Shown here: positions 35,340 to 47,849 of the stretch, one piece after another | Numbering within the stretch: the stretch's first letter is position 1 | Layout of the letters: each line of letters starts with the position of its first letter | DNA from: Nyssa sinensis | Taxonomy: Eukaryota; Streptophyta; Magnoliopsida; Cornales; Nyssaceae | Assembly: GCA_008638375.1 (NCBI GenBank) | Contig: CM018041.1 | Location: 4,517,501 to 4,581,500, forward strand | Reading direction: 5' to 3' | Length of the DNA stretch: 64,000 nt | Notes under the pieces: generated by a model | What the model was told of the DNA's origin: nothing | The model's input: only the letters and a program-made list of their open reading frames with translations | The model's database searches: none | Program-made: the position numbers and the translations under genes

Positions 35340-37270
35340 TACCCTACGAAAGGACCAATACTACATATATACATGCATACATATTTATATATATATATAT
35401 ATAGCATCTATAAATGGAAAACCATCACTCTATCCGTACATCTAGTAGGTCAGATCAGGACTGTGACCTTCATTGACTATTTATCTTGATCAACTTCCAA
35501 GAATGGATACAGGATACCTATCAATGGTATCGGCCCATGGGCCCCTATTGGCCTCCCCAACAATGGGCCTAATACACTCCCAGACAAGACTAGTACACTT
35601 GGGCCCAGTCCCCATTCCAAGCTGCCAAACCTTGTCACCGCTCTTCACTCTCTCCTTCCCCTCCATGTATGCTAACTCGTACCACAGTGAAGATGAAGAC
35701 TGGTTCCCAAACCTGTGCAGTGTCATCAATGCAGCCTCTATATCTCTCTCTCCAAGCTTCAACCCTTGTGCTATCTCTCTTATCACTGGCCTCCCTGAAC
35801 ATGGCAAGCAAAAATGCTGAATCACTTGCCTGAAATCCGGGACATAAATCTCCGCCGATTTGTCCATAAATTTCTTCCAAAGTATCGAAACAACATATCG
35901 GAACATCTCAAAAAATGGCAATATTGATGACCCGAGAACGGTAACGTTTGACCGGAGAGTTTCTCCGGCCACCTGCAATAAGTCCTTCCTGAGGGTAACC
36001 CCGGTAATTCCATTTGTGTCCTCTTCTCGAATGGCTGAATGATAAGCCTTATCATCAAAGGTTCTTTGGGTTCTTAAAGTCTGAACCAGCTTATATTTTG
36101 ATGATTTTTTTGCTTCTTTTTTATTTGTAAGCAATATTGCTGCACTGCCCATGCGAAACAGGCAATTAAGGACCATCATAGGCCTCTCTTTGCCGGAGTA
36201 CCAGCCGGTGGACAGTATCTCTGTGCTGAGAATGACAGCATGAGAGTTCTTGTAAACTTTTAGCAGATTCTGAGCCATATCTACGGCGAGTGCACTTGCA
36301 CTGCATCCCATACCAGTGATGTTGAAGCTCTTGATATCGTCTCTCATGGAGTATTTGTTGATGATAATGGAGGAAAGAGAAGGAATTGGGCTGAAGCCGC
36401 TACAGTTAATGATAAGAATATCGATAGCAGAAGGAGATAGTTTAGTTTTGGAGAGAAGGTCATCAAGGAGAGGGAAGAGCACCATGTGGACTTCTTTGAT
36501 GGCTTCATCGTGGTCTGATCTTGGTGGAATGCAGTGGATAGCAGGAGGGAGATAGGTTTCTTCACCTTGTCCTGATGAAGTGAGCACTTTGGCCATGAAA
36601 GAAATGCATTGTTGGTCCAAGAAATCAAACATGCGGGCATGTTCTACGAAGGTTGAGAAGGGTACTCTGCAGAAGTTTGGTGGTTTGAGACATGAGAAGT
36701 CCACGAGGTAGACTGGTGGAGGTTTTGAGAGGAAAGGTTTCAGGATGAAGTAGAGAAGGAAACAAGAGAGTGAGAATACAATATAAATATGAAAGATGGG
36801 TTTCCATTTTTGCATAATAAAAATGGTTTCTAGAGAGAAAACAAGCAGGAGAGTTGAGAACCTTAGAAACTCAAGGAGGGTTGAATGAATATGCCTTGAT
36901 AAGAGGGTTGTGGTTGTGGTGGTATTGCCAAGAGGATCACCATGGTTGTGCTTGGAAAGAGGCTCCATATGAGAGAGAGAGAGAGAGAGAGAGGAATTGG
37001 TGGTGGGAATTCTGAAGTTTTAATGGGTGATGGGGAGGGGATTAATAAGTGCATGGGGAGATAGAGTTGTATCTGTTGAATTAAATGAAGGGTGTAAATG
37101 AGGAGAGATTTGATAGTCATACAGCAGACGCAACGACTGTTGGTGCAAGTAGGAGCTATAAAGTATAAACCATTTCCGTGATCAAACACTCAAACTCTGG
37201 GTATGGGACCAAGGGAGATAGCACGCCCCAAACCAATTGGAATTCTTGCATGTGAAAGATCTAATCGGGT
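35340..37270. repeat. KCS segmental duplication, copy 1
   Basis: This block matches 40890-43690 from the downstream AT repeat and AGGTCAGATCA (35447 and 40945), through the KCS coding region, into the 5' flank (GACGCAACGACTGTTGG near 37128 and 43519). Copy 2 carries extra insertions and deletions. The two blocks are in direct orientation. Confidence 0.85.
35490..36968 (-). CDS. 3-ketoacyl-CoA synthase (FAE1/KCS type), catalytic His position changed
   Basis: Intronless 492-residue member of the FAE1/KCS family, the condensing enzymes of ER fatty acid elongation that make very-long-chain acyl chains for waxes, suberin and sphingolipids. Seen: N-terminal membrane segments (about residues 35-80), then VYLVDFSC. 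The catalytic Cys is present in GMGCSA (Cys222) and the catalytic Asn in HRFGNQSSSSLW (Asn422). In the block that normally reads HFCIHAGGR, this protein has HFCLPCSGR: the first His (385) is kept, but the His of the Cys-His-Asn triad is Pro389. Either this is a non-condensing or regulatory KCS or it uses another residue. The wording resembles the KCS3/KCS12/KCS19 side of the Arabidopsis family, for which a regulatory role has, to my recollection, been proposed. A GA repeat lies just upstream of the ATG (36970-36994). It is the intact parent or sibling of the pseudogene at 40985. Confidence 0.92.
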   Translation of the reverse strand: MEPLSKHNHGDPLGNTTTTTTLLSRHIHSTLLEFLRFSTLLLVFSLETIFIMQKWKPIFHIYIVFSLSCFLLYFILKPFLSKPPPVYLVDFSCLKPPNFCRVPFSTFVEHARMFDFLDQQCISFMAKVLTSSGQGEETYLPPAIHCIPPRSDHDEAIKEVHMVLFPLLDDLLSKTKLSPSAIDILIINCSGFSPIPSLSSIIINKYSMRDDIKSFNITGMGCSASALAVDMAQNLLKVYKNSHAVILSTEILSTGWYSGKERPMMVLNCLFRMGSAAILLTNKKEAKKSSKYKLVQTLRTQRTFDDKAYHSAIREEDTNGITGVTLRKDLLQVAGETLRSNVTVLGSSILPFFEMFRYVVSILWKKFMDKSAEIYVPDFRQVIQHFCLPCSGRPVIREIAQGLKLGERDIEAALMTLHRFGNQSSSSLWYELAYMEGKERVKSGDKVWQLGMGTGPKCTSLVWECIRPIVGEANRGPWADTIDRYPVSILGS

Positions 37271-38448
37271 CAGATGATGTCAATTGGTTTGATTGGGCGA
37301 CACGAAATTGTGCCTTCCTAAATTAAATCTTTCCTCAGTTTTTTTAAATAATTATTCTAATTTTTCTTAAAATTTTTAAAATTATATTAATATCCGTATT
37401 TTACTTGACAAACTATAAATAAATTACTTACGTTAAATTTTTTTTTTCAATGTCAACTGGTTTCCTTTTTTTGGTTGCATTTTTTCAATCTCGACCAAAT
37501 TTTTTTGAACTTTTTTAAAGTTTTTTTTTTTAATTTTATATAAAATAAATAACTTATTTTCACTTTATATAAAAATAAATTTAAAGTTTTAATCAATATC
37601 TATTTGAAAATATAAAAAAATAAAAATAGAAAAATATATTTTAAAAAAAACATGAAAGATACAGTTTTCTCATTTTGAAAAAAGAAGAAGATTTGATTAG
37701 GGAGAAGTATTTGTAGTTTGTTAATAAAAATAATATAATTTACCTTTAATTTTATGTGAGAAATTACAAGAAATTGATTTAGGTAGGCCGATTAAGTATC
37801 TTATATGTTATCAGTTGAAACTAAGAAATTTCACCCCTCCCTCTTAATCGGATTAGTTGTAGCATATTTAAAACCGATACTCTCTTGTTTTTGTTGTTAA
37901 ATTAATGATTTTTGCAATAAGAGTTAAAAAAAAGAGAGAAAAAAAATTGGCACAGAAAATTTATTTAATTTGACAATATGCTTACGTTTACGGATGCGGT
38001 TATCTTTTTTACTATGTGTAAAATATGGTTACAACGTATTTATATTATAACGCAGTTAAATTTTAATTCTAATCGGATAAATTAAAATTTTTCAATACAC
38101 CCTTATCGTATCACGGGGGTAAGCCCCCGTATTCCTAACCTATTATTTGTCTCTAGAAATAGAACCAGAGTTAAGCTACATCATAATACTTATACACTTA
38201 ATTTCACTTGTTATAAAAATATAAATCATATTTCTGCTTTCAAATCCAATTTTAGTTTGAACAATTTACAACCGTGGGTAAAAAATTAGCTCCTTTTATT
38301 TATTTATTTATTTATTTATAGAGTTGTATTTTCCTGCCAGTGCAGGTTGCTTTGCCATTCCCTATGTCAACTTAAGGGCCCAGAAATATGTTCTGCCTAA
38401 GAGGTAGTGTTTCTGTATAGGAAAATTTCAGAATTAATGGTGTATTTC
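37271..38448. other. AT-rich spacer
   Basis: Strongly AT-rich with poly-T and poly-A patches; a TTTA microsatellite near 38297-38322. Nothing coding seen. Confidence 0.5.
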
Positions 38449-39650
38449 TGATAACTGGTTAAAAAGTGCATATTTATGTTATTAACCCTGAATATTCTTG
38501 CACTTTTATTATTTTAATTTCTCCAACCTATATGCATTTGCTAGTTAATTCTTATTTTATCTTTTTGCAGAGAAAGCTTGATAAAGTGATGATTTAGTGG
38601 TGAATTTGGAGCCAAAGGAAAATATTGGGCTTTGAAGTGCGAAAAGAAGTGGAAAACAAGTGATTTTGGGTTAGAAGAGAGGCTTGATCCATATATAGGT
38701 GGACTAGGGCCCATTTTAGCATTATAGGCTCTATTTTGGAGCACTTTAGACTCCCTTTTTGGGCCCCTAATGCCTAATTACGGGATTTTATGTTATTTTT
38801 CTAAATTCTTATTTTGTAAGGGTATTTTTGGAAAAAGGGGGATAAGATTGTAACCTAGGGTTTTGGAAAAGAGGGGAGGCCGTCTTGGAGATCTAGAGGA
38901 AGAGAAGGAGGAAGAGAAGAAAGAAGGAGATGAAGAACTCCATGGCGATGGTCTCCTCTTCCACGATCATGGGCTAAGTTCTCCCATTCCTAGGGTTTAG
39001 ATGAAACCCTAGTCAAGTAACATTACTTCTTTGTATTTTATTTTTGGGTTAATTAATTTTGGATGTTGATTGTATAACGTTGAGATTTTATTAAAGCATT
39101 GATCGTATTATTCAATTGCATATAATCAATTTCTGTGATTTTGTTTATGTGGTTATACAATAGTAATATGTGTACATACATCAAAACCGTAGGACGAGTC
39201 ATAACTCAGGGAAAACAAATTGTGACTATGACCTTAGAATTAGCGTAGACAATTTGTGTTGACCAAAGATGATTCGTGCTTAGGGTTTTGGTGTGTGATT
39301 TTCTTGATGATTGTATTGAGGCTTGTAGCCAAAATACGTCTTTTACATCCAAATTGAATGACCCAAGAATTAATACAATTGAAGCTAGTTATAAGATTAG
39401 TGGTGGATTCAACACCCTAGGAATTCTCTTTTAATTTAATTCCTCATTAATTCAATTAAATATTTGCTTTAAGTATAGTTTTCATTTAATTTTAGGAAAA
39501 ATCAACAACAATCACTCTTTGTGAATTTCAATTAAAATTAATCTCAACTTTAGTTTTTAAATAATTAACAGTCTCTGTGGGTTCGACCCTTACTTCTCTA
39601 CTATACTAGTAGTTTAGTTTGGTAATTTGATTGATTTCCACGACAGATCA
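38449..39650 (+). mobile_element. Solo LTR, about 1.2 kb, probably Gypsy type
   Basis: Begins TGATAACTGG, ends GACAGATCA (TG...CA) and is flanked by a perfect 5-bp target duplication ATTTC (38444-38448 and 39651-39655). Inside, GAAACCCTAGTCAAGTAAC and, near the right end, GTCTCTGTGGGTTCGACCC are phrases typical of U5 regions in plant Gypsy LTRs and give the plus orientation. No internal coding region follows, so it is a recombined solo LTR. Confidence 0.8.
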
Positions 39651-39655
39651 ATTTC

Positions 39656-40889
39656 TTGATAACTGCTCTGATGCCGCAGCTGTAAGCATGTCTCCATTAG
39701 GATAGGCATATATTAATTATATTAATATATATTTTGTGTGTAAAAAATAGGAGTAATTAGATTATAGATAACTACTTATTATTTTATCTACGCAAGTAAT
39801 TATCATGTGAAATTTGAATAAGTAGCTAACTTTCATGGTGGGAGGAAGTTGATAAGGTTTGTGTTTCTGTGTATTAGGGTCTCTGCCTATTTGTAATAAG
39901 TTTGTGATTTTTATCTGTGTTTCAAGCATTCTATAACAGATAAAAAGGTAATAAACTCCATCTATCTCTCACCATATAGAAATCGTGTGAGGATTGTTCG
40001 TGATTGTTCAAAACACGATGATGCGAATATTAAATCATAGTTAAACTACTATAAATATTATTATAGAGATTGAATCACTTGGCCACTCATACTCTCCGTC
40101 AAAAGAGAGGTTACGAGTTCGAGTTTCACTTCTCATTAAAAAAATGTGAAACATCATTTTCATCCACTCATTCACGGGTTTGAATTGCTTTACATGTCCA
40201 TATTTGAGAGATTCTTAATTTGAGTCTGTATAAAATTGATTATAATTGGTTGTAATATGTTAAAATATTCCCATTGTTATTCATGTATCGTAATGCTTCA
40301 TCGTTTAAAATCTTAATAGATACACACAAGCAAATTAGGATAAAAATTAATACACAAAACTTAAAAATGTTAAATTGAACTCCATAGTCTTAAAAACACG
40401 CAGTGAGACAAAATAATGAAAAAAAAGCTCTATTTTAATCTAAACAATAATTTCAAAAAGTAAAAAAAGAAAAGCAGTAGTGGGCCTTCTTGTGGTAATT
40501 CATTTGGTAACCCTTTTTTAGAAATTTATTGGAGCAAATCATATTTTAGGGCAGTGACATTAACATCATTTTATCTTCTTCCATTATATTTTTCCCAAGG
40601 GCCAGAGACAACCAGCCCAATATATTTCGACCATTGATCACTTAGCCCATCAAGTTAACTGATGGGCTAAACCTAAACCTAATAAAAGTAGGGGTACAAT
40701 TCATATAAGCCACACAGATCTGAGTTCATGTTGAATCATATCCATATATAATCATGTGCATAATTAATGATATCTTACCATATATACTCTGATTTAATTT
40801 TTTTTGATGAGACATGGTATATGTGTCACTGATAGAATACTATTAGAATGAAGCATTAATATGTAACATATCAGATTCATTTAAAAATA
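39656..40889. other. Spacer between solo LTR and KCS pseudogene block
   Basis: AT-rich. A tRNA-like B box (GAGTTCGAGTTTC, 40115-40127) is the only motif I note; no A box or fold supports a tRNA gene. Confidence 0.4.
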
Positions 40890-40984
40890 TTTTTACGAAA
40901 GGAGCAATGCTAGATATCTACATACATATATATATATATATATAGGTCAGATCATGACTGACCTTCATTGACTATTTATTTTGA

Positions 40985-42673
40985 TCAACTTCCAAGAATG
41001 GATACAGGATTCCTATCAATGGTATCGGCCCATGGGCCCCTCTGGGCCTCAACAACAATGGGCCTAATACACTCCCAGACCAGACTAGTGCACTTGGTCC
41101 TAGTTCCAATTCCAAGATGCCAGACCTTGTCACCTCTCTTCACTCTCTGCTTCCCCTCCATGTATGCTAAACTCTTACCACAATGAAGATGAAGACTGGT
41201 TCCGAAACCTGTGCAGTGTCATCAATGCAGCCTCTATATCTCCCTCACCATGCTTCAGCCCTTTTGCTATCTCTCTTATCATTGGCTTCCCTGAACATGG
41301 CAAGCAAAAATTCTGTATCACTTGCCTGAAATCCGGCACATAAATTTCCACCGATTTGTCCATAAATTTCTTCCAAAGTACTATCAAACATCTCCGAAAA
41401 TGGCAATATTGAAGACCCGATAATGGTGACATTTGACCGGAGAGTTTCTCCGGCCACCTGCACTAATTCCTCCCTGAAAGTAACCCCAGTAATTCCATTT
41501 GTGTCCTCCTCTCGAATGGCAGCATGATAAGCCTTATCATCAAAGGCTCTTGGGTTCTTAAAGTCTGAACCAGCTTATATTTTGATGATTTTTTTGCTTC
41601 TTTTTTATTGATGAGTAAGATTGCTGCACTGCCCATGCGAAACAGGCAATTAAGGACCATCATAGGCCGCTCTTTGCCGGAGTACCAGCCGGTGGACAGT
41701 ATCTCCGTGCTGAGAATGACGACATAAGAGTTCTTGTAAACCTTTAGCAGATTCTGAGCCATATAGACCGCGAGTGCACTTGCACTGCATCCCATAGTAG
41801 TGATGTTGAAGCTCTTGATATCGTCTCTCATGGAGTATTTGTTGATGATAATGGAAGAAAGAGAAGGAATGGGACAAAACCCAATGCAGTTAATGATAAG
41901 AATATCGATATCAGAAGAGGAGAGTTTAGTTTTGGAGAGAAGGTCATCAAGGACAGGGAAGAGCACCATGTGGACTTCTTTGATGGCTTCGTGGTGGTCT
42001 GATCTTGGCGGAATGTAGTGTAGAGCAGGAGGGAGATAGGTTTCTTCACCTTGTCTTGATGAGTGAGCACTTTGGCCATGAAAGCCATGCTTTCTTCGTC
42101 CAAGAAATCAAACGTACGGGCATGTTCTACGAAGGTGGAGAAGGGTATTTGCAAAAGTTTGGAAGTTTGTGTTTGAAGTATATTAAGGTTATCAATATAT
42201 TATTGTGATCCTAAGGTTAGGTTAGTCGTCACATGTATATATTATTATGTGATGTTAGTAAGATTAGAATTCTACAATTTGTTTCTATTATTTTTACTAT
42301 CTTTGTTCAATCTCCTGGCTCTCTTAGGTCATTGGTATATTTTTTTATCAATTTAATATAATATAATGTAGTTGCTTGTGTTTTTTTTATTTCTTCTCTT
42401 TCCTTTTTTTATTATATATATTTTTAAATTTTAACAGTTTGTGACATGAGAAGTCCATAAGATAGACTGGTGGAGGCTTTGAGAGGTAAGATCTCAGGAT
42501 GAAGTGGAGAAGGAAACAAGAGAATACAATATAATGAAAGATGGGTTTCCATTTTTGAACAATGAAAATGGTTTCTAGAGAGAACACAAGCAGAAGAGTT
42601 TAGAACCTTAGAGAGTGATGGTGGTGCTATTGCTCACAGGATCACCATGTTTGGTCTTGCAAAGAGGCTCCAT
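40985..42673 (-). pseudogene. Decayed duplicate of the ketoacyl-CoA synthase gene
   Basis: Same gene as 35490-36968 but broken many times. Starting from the shared MEPL (42673), a deletion of roughly 40 bp removes the SRHIHSTLLEF part and leads to a stop at CTCTAA. A 267-bp solo LTR splits the codons after the ATTTGCAAAAG region (42170-42436). A one-base loss changes LRTQRTFDDK to LRTQEPLM (near 41545), and a further deletion hits the MFRYVVSI region (near 41390). The catalytic Cys block survives (TTMGCSAS). The His block reads NFCLPCSGK (first His now Asn) and HRFGN became HRFRN. No full product is possible. Confidence 0.92.
42170..42436 (+). mobile_element. Solo LTR (copia type) inside the KCS pseudogene
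   Basis: Starts TGTTTGAAGTATATTAAGG and ends TTTTAACA. A perfect 5-bp target duplication GTTTG lies at 42165-42169 and 42437-42441, and the uninterrupted sibling gene lacks the segment. Its first 60 bp resemble the LTR of the 6356-8438 element (TGTTAGAAGTATATTAGGG, then ATATATTATTGTGAT), so both belong to one family or close relatives. Confidence 0.85.
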
Positions 42674-43097
42674 ATGAGATAGAGAGAGAGAGAGGAGTTG
42701 GTGGTGGGAATTATAAAGTTTTGATACGTGTGGAGAGGAATTTAATAATTTCTCAATGAGCAAGAGTTGCGAGTCTCCATTTTAGTTGAAAGGAGCATTT
42801 CAATTTTTCTCACAAGTAGGTGGGAGCAGTTGTGGATTTAGACTATAAATTTGGGATGGCAAAAATTCAAAAAATTAGATTTGAAAATATTTTTAGTGAA
42901 AGTATAAAATTTTTGGAGCAGTAAAATCTAAAATTTTAAAATAATTCTATTAAAATTAAGAATAAAAAATCAATTTTTGTAAAGTTTGAAGAATCATTGC
43001 CCCTTTGGGCTCCACGTGACTTCGTTATTGGGTGGGACCATATGTTAAAAATTGCAATAAATTTTTAATTTTGAAAGTAATTTTTATATGTTTTTTA

Positions 43098-43345
43098 GAG
43101 AAATAAAAAGTTCACCGTTTTGGTGAGACCATCACTCAGTATCATTATGTGACATAGAGTGATTGTATCTCATAAATTCTATTATTTATCGGATATTTTA
43201 GTTTTAAAAAAAAAATTATGCTTTTGAGAGAAATAAAAAGTTCACCCGTGACTTGTTCTGGTGAGACCATCACTCTATATCATTATGTAACATATAGTGA
43301 CTGTATCTCATAAAATTTATTATTTATTAGATATTTTAATTTTTT
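43098..43345. repeat. Direct duplication of about 115 bp
   Basis: AGAAATAAAAAGTTCACC, TGGTGAGACCATCACTC and GTATCTCATAAA recur in order in two adjacent copies (about 43098-43210 and 43229-43345). Confidence 0.75.
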
Positions 43346-43690
43346 AAAAAAACTTATAATTTAAAAAAATTATTAATATATAAAAATGTATCACTCTAAA
43401 TTAAATAACAATGTAAAATAACAATTACACTGAATAACTTTTCCAATGAGATGAGTTCTCTTTCTTTTGAATTTAATGAAGGTTGTAAATGGGGAGAGAC
43501 TCATAGTGAATGCATACCAGACGCAACGACTGTTGGTCTGCGGTTGGCAGCTGTGACAAGTAGCATCGCTGTAAACCATTTCGGTAGTCAAACACTCACA
43601 ACTATGGACCATGGAAGATCGCAAGGTCTAAACCAATACGAATTCTTGCACGAGAAAGATCAACCAAAAGTCCAAGTCTAGTCAACAAAT

Positions 43691-46065
43691 TTGATCATCA
43701 CTCAAATCATTTTTTAACGTATGATAAATCAATTTTTAATATGTTATTTATATTTTAAATTAAAATATTAATATTATATCATTTATATCACATGTCTAAA
43801 ATTAATTTAATTAATTATAGAAAAATTATATATTATTTTATCATTAGATTTTTTTTTATTTTTTTTATGATAATCGAATAGTAATGAATCACATGATAAA
43901 TATTTTACAAAATACCGATTATGTGTTCAATATTCCACAAAAATAATGACACACTCTTGAAATCACTTTTTCTAAATTTAATCAATATACTACGTGAGTA
44001 AAAGGGTTTGCATGTGCCTCTAAATTTACAATCACTTATGCAGTCGAAGATTGCGATATGCCCCTTTCTTTAATTTTAAGCAAATGAAATTGATCTCTCA
44101 AAATGATTACAAAGACTTCTCTTAATCATTTTAAAATGGCACCGACATAATTTTCCTATTTCTATGACAAATTATAAATTCTCGAGGATGTGATAATAAC
44201 ATCTAACTTCCACCTTCTTGAATTCTCGCATTGATCATGGCATGTGAGTATCCTTTTCAATGTTTTCGGCCGAGAATCAGGTCATAAGTCATAGGCAAAA
44301 ATTATTTTGATTTGGAAAATAAAGGTTATTCAAGCACCCAAAAAAATAAAATTCTCACATGATTAGTGGTACCAACAGTTGACGGTAGTTTGGATCTGAA
44401 TTGTGTGTGTGTGTGTGTATATATATTTAATGGGAAACACAGGATATTTCTGTGTTATCAGTTTGTGTGTAATTTGAGACTAATCTTAGCCATTTTTATG
44501 TTAGGTTGTGAGTAGATTCAAAAGAGTTCGTGAAATATTAAATCAGTGAATCGTCGGTATACTTTATACATGATGTCCGTGCATGCAATGGCCACGACTC
44601 TCAAAAGACCTTCTCACCTTCCTATTAGAGAATGTCTTTGTACAGTCAGGACGTTCATTGATTCTTTGTAAAAATAATATTTTCATTGCTCAACTGGAAT
44701 TTGGAAGGAGAAGGGTGACAATTATCTCATCTCATGTTGGGTTAAGACGTCTATGTTATCAATCCAACCCAGACGTCAATAACATTGGACTACTGTATCA
44801 TCTTAATGTAATTTGAAAACCAATAAGAAATTATTGAATGGTCCGAATCATTGGTCTCGATCAATTAGAAAATGTTACATATCTAATATGTTATACTTTA
44901 AAGAGGCAAAAAATAACTTTTATATACTTGATAATTTCTTATTAGTTAAGATTAATGACCTGAGGCTATTTAATAATTTTTCGAGACTAACACCTCATGT
45001 TCATGAAACACAACCACGCTAACCTTAAAATGGTCAATCTGATTTTCCAATGGACCCAAGTTTCTATTTCTTTCTTTCCTTTTCTTTTTGGGGGACAAAA
45101 TAAACGTATGTCATGAAGGTGAGATTCAATCACAGGCTATGATATAATTAGTTAAAAACTTTAACATTTAAGCTAGCTATCACCAACCCATTTGTAGTAA
45201 TGTTTTTGTGAGCAAGCACCTCCTTCATTCATAATTGTCTATGAACAATGGTAAATGTCTCATCACATTTTTCTACATCTCTTACAGAGATGAGTCGACT
45301 GACAAATAGCATGGTGGGCAAGACTAGTAGATCCCACAGTTGTGAGAAAGGCTTGATAACTATGAGTTATAAGAGGTGAGACAATTATCTTTATTGATTG
45401 CTTTCTAATTTTAAGTTTAGAAAATGTTTAAAAGTCTAATTTGTTTAGTCCCACCTCTTGTGAAGGGATAAAACAAAGGTAAGATAAAAGTGATAGACTT
45501 TAAAATGTTATTCAATTGATCTCAAGAGAAATGATATGCTCCCTAACCCATTTGAAGTCAAATTGAGCAATACTATATTTCTCAAAATTGTATCTTAAAT
45601 TTTTATCCTAAATGAAGTGACATTGATTATATTACAGACAATACTTAAAATCATGTAATTAATGTGATTCAACCACATCAGTGTCACATTATTTTGGATA
45701 CAAATTTAAGAATTATAGCATATCTTTTCCAAATTCGTATCCTAAATGATATGACACCGATATAGTAGAGTCATATTAATTATATGATTTAAAATATAGA
45801 TAGTAATTTAGTGTCACATTATTTAATATATAATTTTGAAAAGTATACTATTTCCTAAATTCAATGGATTTGCACATAACATTAACTCACTTCTATTGAG
45901 CAATTATTCGATGATCTTTTAAAATTATGGTCTTAACTATTAGATTAAGAGTCACATTTATAACAATATACTATATATACACATACAATCTATCATTAAC
46001 AATTAAGACTATTGAACATGTCCATTCAATAATTTCTTCACCCCTCCCCCCCCCCCCCCCCTATC
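43691..46065. other. Spacer upstream of the fucosidase gene
   Basis: AT-rich; a GT/AT microsatellite near 44403-44427 and a C16 run at about 46046-46061. Short open frames at 44583-45022 show no family features. Confidence 0.45.
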
Positions 46066-46198
46066 TCTCTCATAATAAGTTAAATGAATTTAAGGTCCTT
46101 GGAAAGGGAAAACCAAAAATACGTCCGCTACCCTCTCATATAATAAGTTAAATGAATTTAAGGTCCTTGGAAAGGCAAAACCAAAAATATGTCCGCTG
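46066..46198. repeat. 66-bp tandem duplication in the fucosidase upstream region
   Basis: CTCTCAT(A)ATAAGTTAAATGAATTTAAGG ... ACGTCCGCT occurs twice in direct orientation (about 46066-46131 and 46133-46198) with few differences, about 260 bp before the start codon. Confidence 0.85.
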
Positions 46199-46456
46199 CC
46201 AAGTCCTGACAGACTCAATACGATTAGAAAAGGAAACCAACCCGTGAATGATTGCTACATAGAATGACAACGAGAACTTTAACATTAGAAAGAATCAAAT
46301 AAAATTCCATCCTCCATAAAGATCTCCCCACTACCATCTTTCCTCCTTTGTGGCTTGGCTCCATCCCCAAGAATCTCCCTCCCCTTTTTTATAGCCCCCC
46401 CATCCCTCCTCTTTCCATCTCCAAGCAAAAATCAAGAGAAAAAAAAAGAGAGCATT

Positions 46457-47561
46457 ATGACAAATCTTTGCTATTCTTTGAGCTTAATTACACTTTTAAT
46501 TCTATTCAAATTCGCCATTTCCAAGAGGGAAATGGTAATAACACCGCCATTGCCAATTCTTCCTCTGCCATCATATTCCCAGCTACAATGGCAGCAAAGA
46601 GAACTCATAATGTTCCTTCACTTTGGTGTCAACACATTCACTGATTCCGAGTGGGGCACCGGAAAGGAAAACCCGGCCATCTTCAACCCAACTGGCCTCG
46701 ACGCCAACCAGTGGGCGGACACCGCCGCACAAGCCGGAATCTCCCTCATGATCCTCACTGCAAAACACCATGATGGATTTTGCTTGTGGCCTTCAAAATA
46801 CACCTGATCATTCTGTTATCAAAAGCTCCTGGAAAAATGGCCATGGCGACGTAGTTCAAGAGCTCGTCGATGCGACCAAGGACCGCGGCATCAATGTCGG
46901 TTTGTATCTCTCGCCGTGGGATCGACATGATCGGAGATACGGCAACAATGAAGAGTACAATGAGTACTATTTAGCTCAATTGCAAGAGCTTCTTACCAAG
47001 TAAGTCAAGAACATTTAGATTAATCACTTCATTAAGAAAAGTCTTATCTTTTTAAAGCGAATATGATTCGTTTATGTATGTATGTATGTATATGCATAGA
47101 TATGGAAGTGTGAGAGAGATATGGTTTGACGGTGCGAAGGGTTCGAATGCGCCAAACATGTCTTACTACTTCAATGACTGGTTCTCGATGGTGGAGGAAT
47201 TGCAGAGCACAATAAATATATTCTCCGACGCCGGCCCGGGTGTTAGGTGGGTTGGAAATGAAAATGGATTCGCCGGGAAGACATGCTGGTCTACGATTAA
47301 TCGGACCTCGCTGTCAATCGGCAATGGAAGCATTGTTGAGTAAGTAATCAATCAGAAATGGAAGCTCTGCTTTTCTCTTTTCTTTTCTTCAACTTTATGA
47401 TTGGCTTTCACGTGAAGTTTGTTTTTTTTTTTTTAGCGGAAGTCGCATTATTAATCAATTTAAGTTTTTAAAATTGTGTTTTAAATAAGACAAAACAGAG
47501 AACAAGAAAGTTTCCCAAGGTTTAATCATGTTCAGACACTATTTTAATGATAAATAAATAA

Positions 47562-47599
<38 letters not shown>

Positions 47600-47792
47600 T
47601 TTCTCTTTTACTGTCTTTATTATTCTTTTCTGCCTTTTTTTTTTCACTTCTGACAATTAAAAAGAATAAAAAATTTTAAAAATACATTAATTTTCAGTTT
47701 TTTTAATAAATTTATTTTTTAAAAAAATATAAGAATTATTTTTAATAATTTTCTAAAAGAGGGTTATTTAGGAGAAGATAGAGTGGGAACTT

Positions 47793-47849
<57 letters not shown>

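Larger units (their letters stand above)
29651..35489. other. Spacer between subtilase and KCS gene
   Basis: Contains tandem repeats at 31514-31754, a SINE-like unit at 31905-32232, MITE-like fragments at 32750-33407 and about 33480-33655 (right end TTCAAACAAACTATA), a duplication at 33921-34195, and CT/AT microsatellites near 34270-34325. No gene recognised. Confidence 0.5.
40890..43690. repeat. KCS segmental duplication, copy 2
   Basis: Second copy of the block at 35340-37270. It is longer because of the solo LTR (42170-42436) and extra AT-rich DNA at about 42750-43440, which includes an internal duplication. The 5' flank match resumes at about 43455-43680. Confidence 0.8.

Noticed and set aside
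40081..40140. tRNA-like B box GAGTTCGAGTTTC
   Set aside because: No convincing A box, acceptor stem or cloverleaf, so not called a tRNA gene.
44583..45022. Two short plus-strand frames
   Set aside because: Near-chance length in AT-rich DNA, with no motif.
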